Notes: generated by a model from the letters alone, not told the origin. 64,000 nucleotides of DNA from Vibrionaceae bacterium (GCA_018222805.1 JAAEZQ010000013.1:39025-103024), one strand, 5' to 3'. Numbered from the stretch's first letter, positions 17,991 through 27,069 are shown. Program-made: numbers and translations.

Positions 17991-18848
17991 ATGGAAAGAC
18001 TTGTATACCTCAACGGAGAGTTTATTGCGGAAAGTGAAGCAAAAATCTCCATATTTGACAGAGGATTCCTCTTTGCTGACGCCGTCTATGAGGTAACCGC
18101 AGTATTAGACGGTAAATTGATCGATCACGAAGGTCACCTAGCCCGCTTAGAACGCTCTTCTAAAGAGCTGGGCATTAAGATGCCAGTCACTGGTGAACAG
18201 TTGATGGATATTCAACGCCAGCTGATCGAAAAAAACGGCCTAGTGGAAGGTGGTATCTATCTCCAGTTAACTCGCGGCAATGAAGGTGACCGTGACTTTT
18301 CATACAGTGACAAGATTGAACCAACACTGGTGCTGTTTACTCAGTCGCGAGATCTCATCAACAGCCCTAAAGCTCAGACAGGGATTAAAGTCATTTCGTT
18401 TGATGATATTCGCTGGCGCCGTCGTGATATTAAAACGACCAGCTTGTTACCTGCATGCCTGGCGAAACAAGTCGCACACAATGCAGGTGCGGAGGACGCG
18501 TGGCTGATTGAAGATGGCCATGTCACTGAAGGTGGGTCAAGTAATGCGTACATCGTCACACAAGATGATGTGCTGGTCACTCGTCCTCTGAGTAATGATA
18601 TTCTGCACGGCATCACTCGAGCATCATTAATGACTCTTGCTAAAGAACTGAATTTAACCATTGAAGAACGATTTTTCACGATTGAAGAGGCTTATCAGGC
18701 GAAAGAGGCATTTATCAGCTCGGCAACGACATTTGTGTGGCCTGTCGTAGCAATCGATGATAAGCCGATTGGCAGTGGTAAACCTGGTGAAATCGCATTA
18801 AGGCTGCGCGAAATTTACATTAAAACATCTAAAGAACTCGCGGTTTAA
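17991..18848 (+). CDS. dat: D-amino acid aminotransferase (class IV PLP enzyme)
   Basis: The start ATG 17991 follows GGGGAAA directly upstream; a longer in-frame extension into dgcA lacks such a site. The 285-residue protein has the fold-type IV signature: FDRGFLFADAVYEV near the N-terminus, PLP lysine Lys148 in RRRDIKTTSLLP, and EGGSSNAYIV for cofactor binding. The length and RWRRRDIK segment match Bacillus D-amino acid aminotransferase better than IlvE or PabC. The reaction is D-Ala + 2-oxoglutarate to pyruvate + D-Glu, with broad D-amino acid range. As third gene of the operon it can turn many D-amino acids into D-Glu for DgcN. This use is inferred from context. Confidence 0.88.
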   Translation: MERLVYLNGEFIAESEAKISIFDRGFLFADAVYEVTAVLDGKLIDHEGHLARLERSSKELGIKMPVTGEQLMDIQRQLIEKNGLVEGGIYLQLTRGNEGDRDFSYSDKIEPTLVLFTQSRDLINSPKAQTGIKVISFDDIRWRRRDIKTTSLLPACLAKQVAHNAGAEDAWLIEDGHVTEGGSSNAYIVTQDDVLVTRPLSNDILHGITRASLMTLAKELNLTIEERFFTIEEAYQAKEAFISSATTFVWPVVAIDDKPIGSGKPGEIALRLREIYIKTSKELAV

Positions 18849-18870
18849 CCTCTCCACACTATTCAACCGT

Positions 18871-18909
18871 TTCAACCATTGTGGCCAAATAACATTGGCC
18901 ACGGTTGAA
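18871..18909 (+). terminator. stem-loop ending the dgcN-dgcA-dat operon
   Basis: TTCAACC-att-GTGGCCAA, loop ATAACA, TTGGCCAC-GGTTGAA: a 15-pair stem with a 3-base bulge, 22 bases after the dat stop. It is followed by a pyrimidine run (TCTCTTCTCC) rather than a clean U-tract. It also lies between convergent genes. Confidence 0.65.
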
Positions 18910-18951
18910 TCTCTTCTCCAAACTAATCAGTCACTCGATAGCAATCGCCAA

Positions 18952-19797
18952 TCAGTGTGCGACTGCTGGATACGTAAAGAAAACCAGATGCACAAAGTTA
19001 AACAGAAAGTGCGCTAAAACCGCACACCATAGTCGACCAGTAACATGGAAAATCAATCCGTAACCTAACCCTGCAAGCGCAGCAAATACGACAAGTAATC
19101 CACCACCAGCAATATGCGCAAACCCAAACAGAGTACTCGCTACTGCCACACCAATTTTCCAGCTAAAACGACGACTTAGTGACTGCTGTATCCACCCGCG
19201 GAATAATGCTTCTTCAGCGACACAGGTAATCATTAAGTTATTAACAGCAAATAACCACCACCAATCAGGCAGACTTAGTTCAGGTTTTAAAGCCCCAAAA
19301 GAACTTGCGACAGGCAATAAGCCAAGAAGTGGAACGAGAATAAACAAAAGAGATTTAAGTTCGACTCGCTTTGCTTCCCCCAGTAACTTCGGGTAAGCGA
19401 AAAGAAGTGCAAAAAAGGCTAGTGGTTTATCCAAATTCAAATACATCGAAAACGGGATACTTTGTGGGCCTGACTTAACATCATCGAGCACTTGTAGGTT
19501 ATTAAACCCCGGTATGAGATGAGTAAATAACATTGCACACCAACTAAGTACTAGCGCCCAACCACAATAGTAAATCCACTTTCCTTGTTGGTTGTTAGCA
19601 AGCCTCGGTAATTGGTAAGCGCTAGCGAGCACAAACAATGAGGTAATAAACGCGATAAATTCGAGCCGCTTGACGATAAGCGCACCGACTAGAGTCACGA
19701 TTACCAGCAGTAACGAAACCAATTGATGTCGAGTAAAAGCCATCGCTATCGCAACCAGAAGGGGCAGCCATACCCAAACAGTGCCGTCAAGAAGCAT
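18952..19797 (-). CDS. CPBP (Abi/CAAX-like) family intramembrane metalloprotease
   Basis: The 281-residue protein has about eight membrane segments. The C-terminal half has the three family motifs: EEALFRGWIQQSL (EExxxR), LFGFAHIAGGG (FxxxH) and HFLFNFVHLV (HxxxN/B). These glutamates and histidines form the membrane-embedded metal site of CPBP proteases. Bacterial members have roles in peptide maturation, protein anchoring or self-immunity, but no partner gene is adjacent. It is a stand-alone leftward gene that ends facing the dat operon. Confidence 0.88.
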   Translation of the reverse strand: MLLDGTVWVWLPLLVAIAMAFTRHQLVSLLLVIVTLVGALIVKRLEFIAFITSLFVLASAYQLPRLANNQQGKWIYYCGWALVLSWCAMLFTHLIPGFNNLQVLDDVKSGPQSIPFSMYLNLDKPLAFFALLFAYPKLLGEAKRVELKSLLFILVPLLGLLPVASSFGALKPELSLPDWWWLFAVNNLMITCVAEEALFRGWIQQSLSRRFSWKIGVAVASTLFGFAHIAGGGLLVVFAALAGLGYGLIFHVTGRLWCAVLAHFLFNFVHLVFFTYPAVAH

Positions 19798-19872
19798 GAA
19801 AATATCCTTTTGATGATTGCGCTTCAGTGAATCAAGGTTGAATTGTAAAGGAAAAAAATACAGACAATAAGA

Positions 19873-19897
19873 GGGCTACCGTTAATCTTGGTAGCCC
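19873..19897. terminator. intrinsic terminator after the dienelactone hydrolase gene
   Basis: Arms GGGCTACC (19873-19880) and GGTAGCCC (19890-19897) around a 9-base loop. Read leftward it is followed by TCTTATT. It lies 36 bases beyond the stop of the dienelactone hydrolase gene. Confidence 0.75.
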
Positions 19898-19933
19898 TTT
19901 AGATCCCTTGGGATGATGAGTGCTGATTTAACT

Positions 19934-20674
19934 TTACTTAGTATTCGCGGTCAAAAAACTTGAGAACGCTTGCCAAGACTTGTCATCGGCATCTTTACGA
20001 TAGCGGTCTGAATCCCAAACGGTAAAGGCATGAGGCGCACCGCCATAGGCCACCATTTCGTGTGGAACCTTGTTCTGCTCGAGTTCGTCCGCCAACTGAG
20101 CAAATTCACTCATTGGTATGGCCTTATCAGCTGTGCCATGAAGAATAAGTACCGGAGCCTTTGTGTTTGCGTAGCTTTGATCTTCCGGTGTTTTGAGTCC
20201 TCCATGGAAAGTGACGAAGCCTTTAGCATTCATGCCTGCTCTTGCCGACTCCAATACTGCCGCACCGCCAAAGCAATACCCCATCACAACCGTGTTGTCT
20301 AAATCACCACCCAACTTCCCTGCCTCTGTTAAGCTGGCGCTCATTAACTTTCTTAATTTATCTCTGTCTTTGTATAGTTCGCCTGTGTGCTGCCTTTTAT
20401 CTTCCACCTTGGTTGGCCGGACACCTTGACCAAAAAGATCTGCCGCAAATACGTTGTACCCCATCTCGTTGAGCATTTGTGCTCTCTTTTTTTCGTACTC
20501 GGTCAACCCGTCCCAGTCGTGTACCAACAACACAAGCGGTGCATTATCGTCAACTTTAGCCCAATACCCTTCATAAGAAGCATCGCCGACTTGGTAAACC
20601 ACGTTCTCACCAGCGGAAACAGAGCAGCTGCCGACTGCAGCAAGAAGTGCTAACCCAATAGGCTTGATTTTCAT
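19934..20674 (-). CDS. dienelactone hydrolase family protein, exported
   Basis: The 246-residue alpha/beta hydrolase begins with a signal peptide (MKIKPIGLALLAAVGSCSVSA-GENV), so it is periplasmic. The nucleophile elbow MGYCFGGAAV has cysteine, as in dienelactone hydrolases. The acid is in LILHGTADKAIP and the histidine in GGAPHAFT. The family hydrolyses dienelactones, but exported members of this type (YghX-like) have no established substrate. The adjacent formaldehyde dehydrogenase gene is divergent, 580 bases away, and no functional link is evident. A terminator follows at 19873-19897. Confidence 0.88.
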   Translation of the reverse strand: MKIKPIGLALLAAVGSCSVSAGENVVYQVGDASYEGYWAKVDDNAPLVLLVHDWDGLTEYEKKRAQMLNEMGYNVFAADLFGQGVRPTKVEDKRQHTGELYKDRDKLRKLMSASLTEAGKLGGDLDNTVVMGYCFGGAAVLESARAGMNAKGFVTFHGGLKTPEDQSYANTKAPVLILHGTADKAIPMSEFAQLADELEQNKVPHEMVAYGGAPHAFTVWDSDRYRKDADDKSWQAFSSFLTANTK

Positions 20675-21255
20675 AATAATTCCCTTTTGTATTATGTTAA
20701 TAGCGGACTAAGAAGCTTAGTACATCCTCAACAAGGAACAGCCATTTGAGGATGAAACTTTGCGACTCGTTCAAGCGACTTATACCAGCGAAGGGACCGT
20801 AATGATCAACTTAAACCGCATCAGAGGCGCATCCTCTTGGCAGTCTTCCGCGATGTACAGATGAGTAATGTCAGGATAACAACCGTACTTCGCTTATTCT
20901 AAACAGACAAATAACGTTCCTATTTTAATATCTTTAATCTCCCTACCCCACTTTCTTATACAGATGTGAGCTTGATCTCAGCATCAATGTTCTTATCCCA
21001 ATCTCGTCGTAAACGCACCAAAATACGGCGCAATGCGACATATATGTGCATTACGTGAGCGCTATTCTCCGACACGAAAGTCAAACAAAAGCACCAATAA
21101 ATCTTAGCTAACATGAGCTGAATGCTGTTTTCACTACGGGCTTAACGCCGTCTTAATGGGTTGATAAGTAAGAGCTTTAAAGCTGTCGTCATCGTTAACG
21201 GATTTCACTGGTAAAGGAACCACTACAACTATTATAAGCCTCACAAGGAGACCTT
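20675..21255. other. divergent intergenic region upstream of fdhA
   Basis: About 580 bases with no supported gene. On the minus strand around 20790-20890 a 37-codon stretch between stops (…YPDITHLYIAEDCQEDAP…) looks protein-like but has no start codon near its beginning, so it may be a remnant. At 21032-21052 AATGC and GCATT flank the palindrome ACATATATGT, a possible operator 200 bases before fdhA. Confidence 0.4.
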
Positions 21256-22458
21256 ATGTCCTACGAAAAATCAAACCGCGCCGTTATCTACAAAGGCCCG
21301 GGCAAAGTTGCTGTCGAGTCAATTCCATACCCGGAGCTCGCGTTAGGCAATCGTAAGTGTGAACACGGCGTAATCCTTAAAGTGCTGACGACCAATATCT
21401 GTGGCAGCGACCAGCATATGGTACGTGGACGTACAACCGCTGAGGAGGGTTTGGTACTTGGCCACGAAATCACTGGTATCATCTTAGAGAAAGGCCGCGA
21501 TGTCGAATTTGTAGATGTAGGCGATATCGTTTCAGTACCGTTTAACATTGCTTGTGGCCGATGTCGAAATTGTAAATCTGGTATGACTGGCATCTGTCTG
21601 AACGTAAACCCTGCTCGTCCGGGTGCTGCGTACGGTTATGTTGATATGGGCGGCTGGGTTGGTGGCCAATCTGAATATGTTATGGTGCCATATGCGGACT
21701 TTAACTTGCTTAAATTTCCAGATCCGGATCAGGCAAGAGAGAAAATTAAGGATTTAACACTACTCTCTGATATCTTCCCAACGGGTTTCCACGGCTGTGT
21801 AACCGCTGGTGTTGGCCCAGGCTCTACGGTGTATGTTGCAGGTGCAGGCCCAGTAGGTTTGGCGGCAGCAGTATCCGCCCAACTACTTGGCGCCGCATGT
21901 GTCATTGTTGGGGATATGATCCCTGAACGCTTAGAACAAGCGCGTAGTTTTGGCTGTGAGACCATTGACCTGCGTGAAGACGGCAGTATGGAAGACAAGA
22001 TTGAAGCCATTCTAAATGAACGTGAGGTTGATTGTTTTGTTGACTGTGTTGGTTTTGAAGCTCATGGATGTGGTTGTGGGGGCCACACTCAAGAAGCGCC
22101 CGCGACTGTACTGAACTCAGCAATGCAAGTGACTCGCGCTGGTGGTTCAATTGGTATTCCTGGTCTTTACGTTACAGACGATCCGGGCGCACAGGACGAA
22201 GCAGCAAAAGAAGGTGCACTGAGCATGCGCTTTGGCCTTGGCTGGGCGAAATCTCATTCCTTCCATACTGGTCAATGCCCAGTAATGAAGTATCACCGTG
22301 GTCTGATGCAATCAATTTTATTCGACAAAGTTAAAATCGCTGATGCCGTCAACGTGCAAATGATTTCTCTCGACCAAGCACCGCAAGGTTACGCTGATTT
22401 TGATGGTGGTGCGGCTAAGAAATTTGTCATTGACCCACACGGAGAGTTTAGCTCTTAA
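21256..22458 (+). CDS. fdhA: glutathione-independent formaldehyde dehydrogenase (zinc MDR family)
   Basis: The 400-residue protein closely fits the Pseudomonas putida enzyme in length and layout. Catalytic zinc ligands lie in TNICGSDQHMV (Cys) and LGHE; the structural zinc loop is CGRCRNCKSGMTGIC. The NAD site is VYVAGAGPVGLAAAVSAQ. The long insertion VNPARPGAAYGYVDMGGWVG and the GFEAHGCGCGGHTQEAPA segment are typical of FdhA and differ from glutathione-dependent AdhC. It oxidises formaldehyde to formate with tightly bound NAD. AAGGAG sits correctly before ATG 21256. It is monocistronic. Confidence 0.92.
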   Translation: MSYEKSNRAVIYKGPGKVAVESIPYPELALGNRKCEHGVILKVLTTNICGSDQHMVRGRTTAEEGLVLGHEITGIILEKGRDVEFVDVGDIVSVPFNIACGRCRNCKSGMTGICLNVNPARPGAAYGYVDMGGWVGGQSEYVMVPYADFNLLKFPDPDQAREKIKDLTLLSDIFPTGFHGCVTAGVGPGSTVYVAGAGPVGLAAAVSAQLLGAACVIVGDMIPERLEQARSFGCETIDLREDGSMEDKIEAILNEREVDCFVDCVGFEAHGCGCGGHTQEAPATVLNSAMQVTRAGGSIGIPGLYVTDDPGAQDEAAKEGALSMRFGLGWAKSHSFHTGQCPVMKYHRGLMQSILFDKVKIADAVNVQMISLDQAPQGYADFDGGAAKKFVIDPHGEFSS

Positions 22459-22490
22459 CATCACCAGAGATAGCTCTTAAGGTATAAAAA

Positions 22491-22515
22491 GCGCTCAACC
22501 AGTTAGGTTGAGCGC
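22491..22515. terminator. intrinsic terminator downstream of fdhA
   Basis: A perfect 10-base stem GCGCTCAACC/GGTTGAGCGC with loop AGTTA, 32 bases after the fdhA stop. The T-run occurs on the minus-strand side (AAAAA precedes it on the plus strand), so it can also stop leftward transcription from 22679. Confidence 0.75.
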
Positions 22516-22678
22516 GTCTGGCAAAGAGAGGTTACTTCACTCTTACTATTTCAAGCATTTTGGATACGTTTATGGCGTGAAGTGGAGAAATGACCCTCTA
22601 ACAAAATGGCTGGAAGAGACGAGCAATGCCTTGATGTTGTCACTAGGGGTTCATTCAAGTTAAATACCTTTGTTTACC

Positions 22679-23032
22679 CTAGAGTTTTATATAAAGTGAA
22701 AAACTCTCAATCAAAATGCCACAAAACATTACATGAATAGCCCACATAAGAAGACTCCTGAAAGGCAGTATGTGAATGGCTAACTGAGGATATGTTTTCA
22801 ATTCTTGTAGGGAAAAAAGCAACTGGGGTTGCATGTCCCAACTCGTCGCCAAACGTAACCCTCTCTTAACGTACGGGTGATTTATCAAATACTGTGCATA
22901 AGACGAATAAACCGTCCACAGTCCAAGCAAACCAAATAGCTCAATCAATCCGATAAGTTCTAAGCTAAACGGCAACAATGTGGGACCGCTAAGCAATAGA
23001 ATGGCGGCAAAAATCCATTTTTTATTTTTCAT
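22679..23032 (-). CDS. small membrane protein of unknown function
   Basis: The 117 residues contain two N-terminal hydrophobic segments (WIFAAILLLSGPTLLPFSLELIGLI continuing to LLGLWTVY) and one C-terminal segment (LLMWAIHVMFCGILIESFSLYI), with a polar central loop. I recognise no family. The gene begins 12 bases after the acetyltransferase gene and is read in the same direction, so it is probably the second gene of a two-gene operon. Confidence 0.6.
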   Translation of the reverse strand: MKNKKWIFAAILLLSGPTLLPFSLELIGLIELFGLLGLWTVYSSYAQYLINHPYVKRGLRLATSWDMQPQLLFSLQELKTYPQLAIHILPFRSLLMWAIHVMFCGILIESFSLYIKL

Positions 23033-23044
23033 AATCCATTCTAA

Positions 23045-23560
23045 CTAAAGCTCAGAAATATAGACGCAAACTTCTCTCTCTTTGCCTTGCATGCCATTCG
23101 TGCGATTTTCAATATAGGTAGCACCAAGTTTTCTAATGACTGATTTGGAGCGCTCATTACCTACCAAGTGCATAACTTGTAACTTGGTCATCCCTAGGTT
23201 CTGCTTGCTAAAGAGCAGCAGAGCTTGTGATGCTTCAGTGGCATAACCACTCCCCCAATAAGGTACACCCAGCCAATAGCCTAACGTGCCAATGCCATTG
23301 TCTATTTTTGGAAAACTGACCGCCCCAATCAATTCACTACTCTCTTTTAACGTAATGGCATAGACGATACCTTTACCACCAGCAAAGAGCTGCTCATGAG
23401 TTTTAATCCAAGACTCCGCATCGGTACGCGAATAAGGATGAGGAATGTTCGCCGTCATGTCCGATATAACCTTGTCACCAGCTAGAAGTGCGACACGGGG
23501 GGCATCAGATAATACAAAGGGTCTTAGTATCAACCTGTCCGTTTCTATGTTTTGCTGCAT
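23045..23560 (-). CDS. GNAT-family N-acetyltransferase (RimJ/RimL type)
   Basis: The 171-residue protein starts with IETDRLILRPFVLSDAP, the usual opening of RimJ/RimL-type acetyltransferases, and has the acetyl-CoA motif region YWGSGYATEASQALLLF followed by NERSKSVIRKLGATYI. The acceptor could be a protein N-terminus, an antibiotic or a small amine; sequence does not say. It sits upstream of a small membrane protein gene with a 12-base gap. No link to flanking metabolic genes is visible. Confidence 0.88.
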   Translation of the reverse strand: MQQNIETDRLILRPFVLSDAPRVALLAGDKVISDMTANIPHPYSRTDAESWIKTHEQLFAGGKGIVYAITLKESSELIGAVSFPKIDNGIGTLGYWLGVPYWGSGYATEASQALLLFSKQNLGMTKLQVMHLVGNERSKSVIRKLGATYIENRTNGMQGKEREVCVYISEL

Positions 23561-23871
23561 AAGTTCCTTAATGCTCCAACCGCAAGTTTCGTAAGGACTG
23601 GTCTATCTTTCGTTGCTGAACCTTCATCAGGACAAAAACCTAAATCAAGACCAAAACTGGGGTCCAAAGAAGCGGCCAAGTTACAGAGTGAACCTTACTC
23701 TGTCAGCGTTACAATCACGTTTCATCAAGTAAATTAGGATGCTCCCTATCGCCTTTTGTTAACTGACACAATACAAACCCCAGTATTGTGAAGCGCATGC
23801 GCGAGTGTGAACATACAAACTCACTTTAGGGCTAAAGGGGTACAACCTTAAAGCTCTTTAGCCCTTAAGAA
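23561..23871. other. intergenic region with a convergent-type hairpin
   Basis: About 310 bases. A 61-codon rightward frame (23552-23737) has low-complexity content and no ribosome site and is not accepted. Inverted repeat AGGGCTAAAG (23828-23837) and CTTTAGCCCT (23856-23865) lies just past the stop of the leftward HNH gene and is its likely terminator. Confidence 0.5.
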
Positions 23872-24216
23872 TCACTTCTTCATCAGTTTTGCTAAATCAG
23901 CAAATGGATTGTATGTCGCCCCTTGATGTTCATCTTCGCCGGGTTTTATTTCACTACCATAACGTTCATGTTCTAGGTATTTGCTATGCTCATGATCGTG
24001 GCAGTAGAGGCACAACAACTCCCAGTTGCTGCCATCTTCTGGATTATTCGTGTGGTCATGATCTTTGTGATGAACCGTTAATTCACGCAGATTTGAATAT
24101 ACAAACTCTCGAGCACACCTTCCACATACCCAAGGATAGAGTTTCAGTGCTTTCTCTCGATACCCGGCTTCTTTACGTGCATAACTGGCACTGGTTCCGT
24201 AGTAGTCTGATGCCAT
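23872..24216 (-). CDS. yajD: HNH nuclease family protein, YajD type
   Basis: The 114-residue protein has a CxxC zinc pair in WVCGRCAREF, the ELTVHHKDHDHTNNPEDG segment with the HH of the beta-beta-alpha-metal fold, and LLCLYCHDHEHSKY completing zinc binding and the third catalytic histidine. Layout and length fit E. coli YajD. It is a small stand-alone cytoplasmic nuclease-like protein of uncertain role, not linked to a toxin or phage here. Confidence 0.88.
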   Translation of the reverse strand: MASDYYGTSASYARKEAGYREKALKLYPWVCGRCAREFVYSNLRELTVHHKDHDHTNNPEDGSNWELLCLYCHDHEHSKYLEHERYGSEIKPGEDEHQGATYNPFADLAKLMKK

Positions 24217-24288
24217 GTGTGTACCCTCAAGTGTTATTTAAGATAAGACGCTAGCACGAGCACAAACCTCCTGTGCGCGTGCGAACAA

Positions 24289-24567
24289 TCATGTTCTATA
24301 TAAAACCTTAACCACATGCCAACCAAATTTAGTTTTCACTAAATGCGGGGTTAGCACTTCACCCGAAAAGCAAACTTTGTCGAATTGAGGCACCATTTGC
24401 CCACGACGAAACTCACCAAGATCACCACCTCGTTTACCAGACGGGCAAGTCGAGTATTTCTTTGCCAGTGTCTGAAACTTAGCCCCTTTTTTAAGTTGCT
24501 TGATGATGTCTTCTGCTTGTTCTTTGTGTTTCACAAGAATATGCAATGCGGCTGCTGTGTTTGCCAT
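24289..24567 (-). CDS. ppiC: peptidyl-prolyl cis-trans isomerase C (parvulin)
   Basis: The 92-residue protein is a single parvulin domain without signal or membrane segment: [38 protein letters not shown] and [12 protein letters not shown], ending in [11 protein letters not shown]. These are the standard PpiC signatures, and the length equals that of E. coli PpiC (93 residues). It catalyses proline isomerisation during folding in the cytoplasm. I start at ATG 24567; an upstream in-frame GTG adds five residues but has poorer spacing. Confidence 0.93.
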   Translation of the reverse strand: MANTAAALHILVKHKEQAEDIIKQLKKGAKFQTLAKKYSTCPSGKRGGDLGEFRRGQMVPQFDKVCFSGEVLTPHLVKTKFGWHVVKVLYRT

Positions 24568-24823
24568 CTGTTTATCTCTCACTGTTCTGTTAGCGCAAGT
24601 TTACCGAATACACTCAATCACGCCAAACATTTCTCTCGCCACGCCTACAGGGGAAGCTCAGTTTGTATTTGATTTAACATGGCCTGACTAGAATTTAAGC
24701 AATCACACGTCTACAAACCTAATAGATTGAATGAAAAGTTAACTTTTCGGCGTAGGGTTGTTGAAGCCGTCGGTTTATCCGATTAGATTAGAGGTAATCA
24801 GTTGGCATTTATAAGGTTATTTC

Positions 24824-25765
24824 ATGGCAAAAGTCGTTAGTAAAGCGAATCAATCTCAGGGGATGTTGGTATTTAAGCTTACCCTGCAACAATACTTCGC
24901 AATCGGTACTTTGAAAGTCCGTGAAATTATCCCTTACATGCCAACAACGAAGATCCCATACTCCCACCAGCACGTAATAGGCACTGTTACGATTCGCGAT
25001 TTAACCGTGCCTGTGATTGATATGTCCGCTGCAATAGGGTTCCGACCTATTCACGAAACGGAGTACCAGAGCTGTTACCTGATAGTGACAGACTGTTTGC
25101 GAACCGTTGTTGCCTTTATGGTACGCAACATTGAAAAGATCATTGACTGTGACTGGAAAACCATAGAATCACTACCAGAAAGCGCTGGTAAAAATATTTT
25201 CGTCACGGGCATTACTCATTATGAAGAAAAGATGGTTCAAATGCTGGATATGGAGTTGTTGCTATCCAAGATCTATCCACAATATGAAAATTCAAACATA
25301 CCAATGTTGACCGATGTAGAGCGCGAACGTTTAAAAGCGTTGAATATCTTACTTGTCGACGATTCTTCGATTGCACGTAAGCAACTTAGTGACGCTTTAG
25401 ACAGTATTAATATCCCTTACCAGATCAGTAAAAATGGTTCTGATGCATTGCAATTAATGCAAAATCAAGCCGCAGAACGTAACCCTATTGATTTATTGGT
25501 CAGTGATATTGAAATGCCGGGTCTGGATGGGTATGAGCTGGCGTTCGAAGTACAAAACGACTCAGCACTCAACCACTCTTACCGTATATTACACACTTCC
25601 CTTTCGAGTGAAATCTGTGTTGATCGTGCCCACCAAGTCGGCGCACATGAAGCACTGGAAAAATTTAACGCTGGTGAATTAATTGAAGCCATGCTACGAG
25701 GCGCGAAAGAGCTTGCAGCCAAAGCAGAGATGAGGGCGAAAACAGGAAGCCCCACTAGTTTATAG
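24824..25765 (+). CDS. cheV: chemotaxis coupling protein with receiver domain
   Basis: The 313-residue protein has an N-terminal CheW domain (about 10-155) and a C-terminal receiver domain (about 172-300). Receiver residues are intact: acidic pair Asp179-Asp180 (ILLVDDSS), phospho-acceptor Asp228 (SDIEMPGLDG), Thr258 and Lys280. CheV links chemoreceptors to CheA and is tuned by phosphorylation from CheA. It is a single gene away from any che operon, as is common in vibrios, which have several CheV copies. It is convergent with the TetR gene, 25 bases away. Confidence 0.95.
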   Translation: MAKVVSKANQSQGMLVFKLTLQQYFAIGTLKVREIIPYMPTTKIPYSHQHVIGTVTIRDLTVPVIDMSAAIGFRPIHETEYQSCYLIVTDCLRTVVAFMVRNIEKIIDCDWKTIESLPESAGKNIFVTGITHYEEKMVQMLDMELLLSKIYPQYENSNIPMLTDVERERLKALNILLVDDSSIARKQLSDALDSINIPYQISKNGSDALQLMQNQAAERNPIDLLVSDIEMPGLDGYELAFEVQNDSALNHSYRILHTSLSSEICVDRAHQVGAHEALEKFNAGELIEAMLRGAKELAAKAEMRAKTGSPTSL

Positions 25766-25790
25766 CAGGGCTTGCTTAATTCTGTATTGG

Positions 25791-26252
25791 TTACTTGCTC
25801 ATTTGAATCAGAGAGCGACCAATCAACCATTCGAGCTCTTTATCACTGCCAGCACCGAACTGGCTGTCGACCATCTTATACAAACGATCAATGCCATTTG
25901 TTGCAAACTCATGAGGGTTTTCAGTCGTCACGATGTGATGGAACAGGAGTTTTAAAATAGCCACGAATTCAGCATCTTCCAGCGCTGTAATCCAGCTATC
26001 AGAAAACGTGTCCAAACCTCTATCAAACTTCAGGTGCTCAACAAGCATTTTAAAGATGCGTGCATCGAGCGCTGCGGTAAAATCCGTTTTCTTAGGGAAG
26101 TGATGACTAATGCCTGTACGCGACACACCTGTCTGCTGACTCAGTGTTGTGTACGACATTTTGTCATAACCAAGTCTAAGCAGTTGATCAACAACGGCAT
26201 CCATGATCTTCTGAATAGTAACTTCGGTATCTTCTTTACTACGCTTTGGCAT
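25791..26252 (-). CDS. TetR-family transcriptional regulator (short)
   Basis: The 153-residue protein has a TetR-type HTH at about 12-55 (IQKIMDAVVDQLLRLGYDKM, then SYTTLSQQTGVSRTGISHHFPKKTDF). The C-terminal ligand domain of about 95 residues is shorter than usual. It is not the quorum-sensing master regulator of vibrios, which is over 200 residues. The target may be itself or distant genes, because its only close neighbour is convergent cheV. No ligand can be inferred. Confidence 0.85.
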   Translation of the reverse strand: MPKRSKEDTEVTIQKIMDAVVDQLLRLGYDKMSYTTLSQQTGVSRTGISHHFPKKTDFTAALDARIFKMLVEHLKFDRGLDTFSDSWITALEDAEFVAILKLLFHHIVTTENPHEFATNGIDRLYKMVDSQFGAGSDKELEWLIGRSLIQMSK

Positions 26253-26759
26253 ATTTTAAGCTCTTCTCTTTTAAATCCATCTAACTCACAACTCAACGAG
26301 GCCAGAGTGAAATCATCCTCAGTCTAATACTGTGTTCTCTAACCTAAATTCGGACCTCTGTCACAACGATAAAGTACGGCACAATAAGCAACAAAACTGG
26401 GGATTATTATCAACGTCTACCGTTTCATATCGGACGAAAAGTTAACAGCATCAGTATGTTGCGTCAGGCCATCCATCGAAGTCTCTCAGGAGTTAAGAAT
26501 GATAATCATGTAGTATTACCAATTAATAAATATTCTTATAAATTGTTCCCCAGTTCAACTAGCCAGACACAAAACTCGCTCTTAACTAGTGTAATTGCTC
26601 TTAAATATTGATATACATCACATTAGCTATACTGCCCTGCTGGTCATTAACAGAAACACTACATGACTCACTGTGCTTTTTTATGCAAATTCATTCATTT
26701 TTGTAGATAGAGATCAAATACCTGCTAGAATACCCTTAGTTTTTACAAGAGGATTCGTT
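26253..26759. other. divergent intergenic region between tetR-like gene and yfcZ
   Basis: About 500 bases, AT-rich, no credible gene. It must hold the promoters of both flanking genes. I saw no clear TetR palindrome. Confidence 0.4.
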
Positions 26760-27059
26760 ATGAGCATCGAATTAGAAGGAAAGCAAGTCTGCGAAGCGTG
26801 TGGCTGTGCGGGTGAAATTGGCTTTGTCATCAAAGAAGGCGACGAAGTTGCCGACGTAACGATTTTCGCAGAGTCTAAAGAGGCCCTAGAATCTGGATTA
26901 GCAGCCTATATTGAATTGGCTAAATCTGTATGTGCCAACGTTGAATATAATGTCAGTGAAATCACAGAAGAGTCAAAAGAGGCGTCAGCCCGCTTCAAGT
27001 TCGAAGTCAGTGCAGAGAAGCTGATCTTTGAATTGAAAACTCGTACATTAGCACGTTAA
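26760..27059 (+). CDS. yfcZ: YfcZ/YiiS family protein (DUF406)
   Basis: The 99-residue product starts MSIELEGKQVCEACGCAGEIGFVIKEGD, with the CEACGC cysteines typical of the DUF406 family. It continues as an acidic ferredoxin-like alpha/beta domain. I chose the ATG at 26760 because AGAGG lies 8 bases before it; a 29-codon upstream extension has no conserved character. Function is unknown. It is monocistronic, with a terminator at 27070. Confidence 0.88.
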   Translation: MSIELEGKQVCEACGCAGEIGFVIKEGDEVADVTIFAESKEALESGLAAYIELAKSVCANVEYNVSEITEESKEASARFKFEVSAEKLIFELKTRTLAR

Positions 27060-27069
27060 TCCTATTTAA

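Noticed and set aside
23552..23737. 61-codon frame overlapping the GNAT gene start
   Set aside because: Low-complexity Ser/Lys/Pro-rich translation, no ribosome site, overlaps the divergent start of a real gene.
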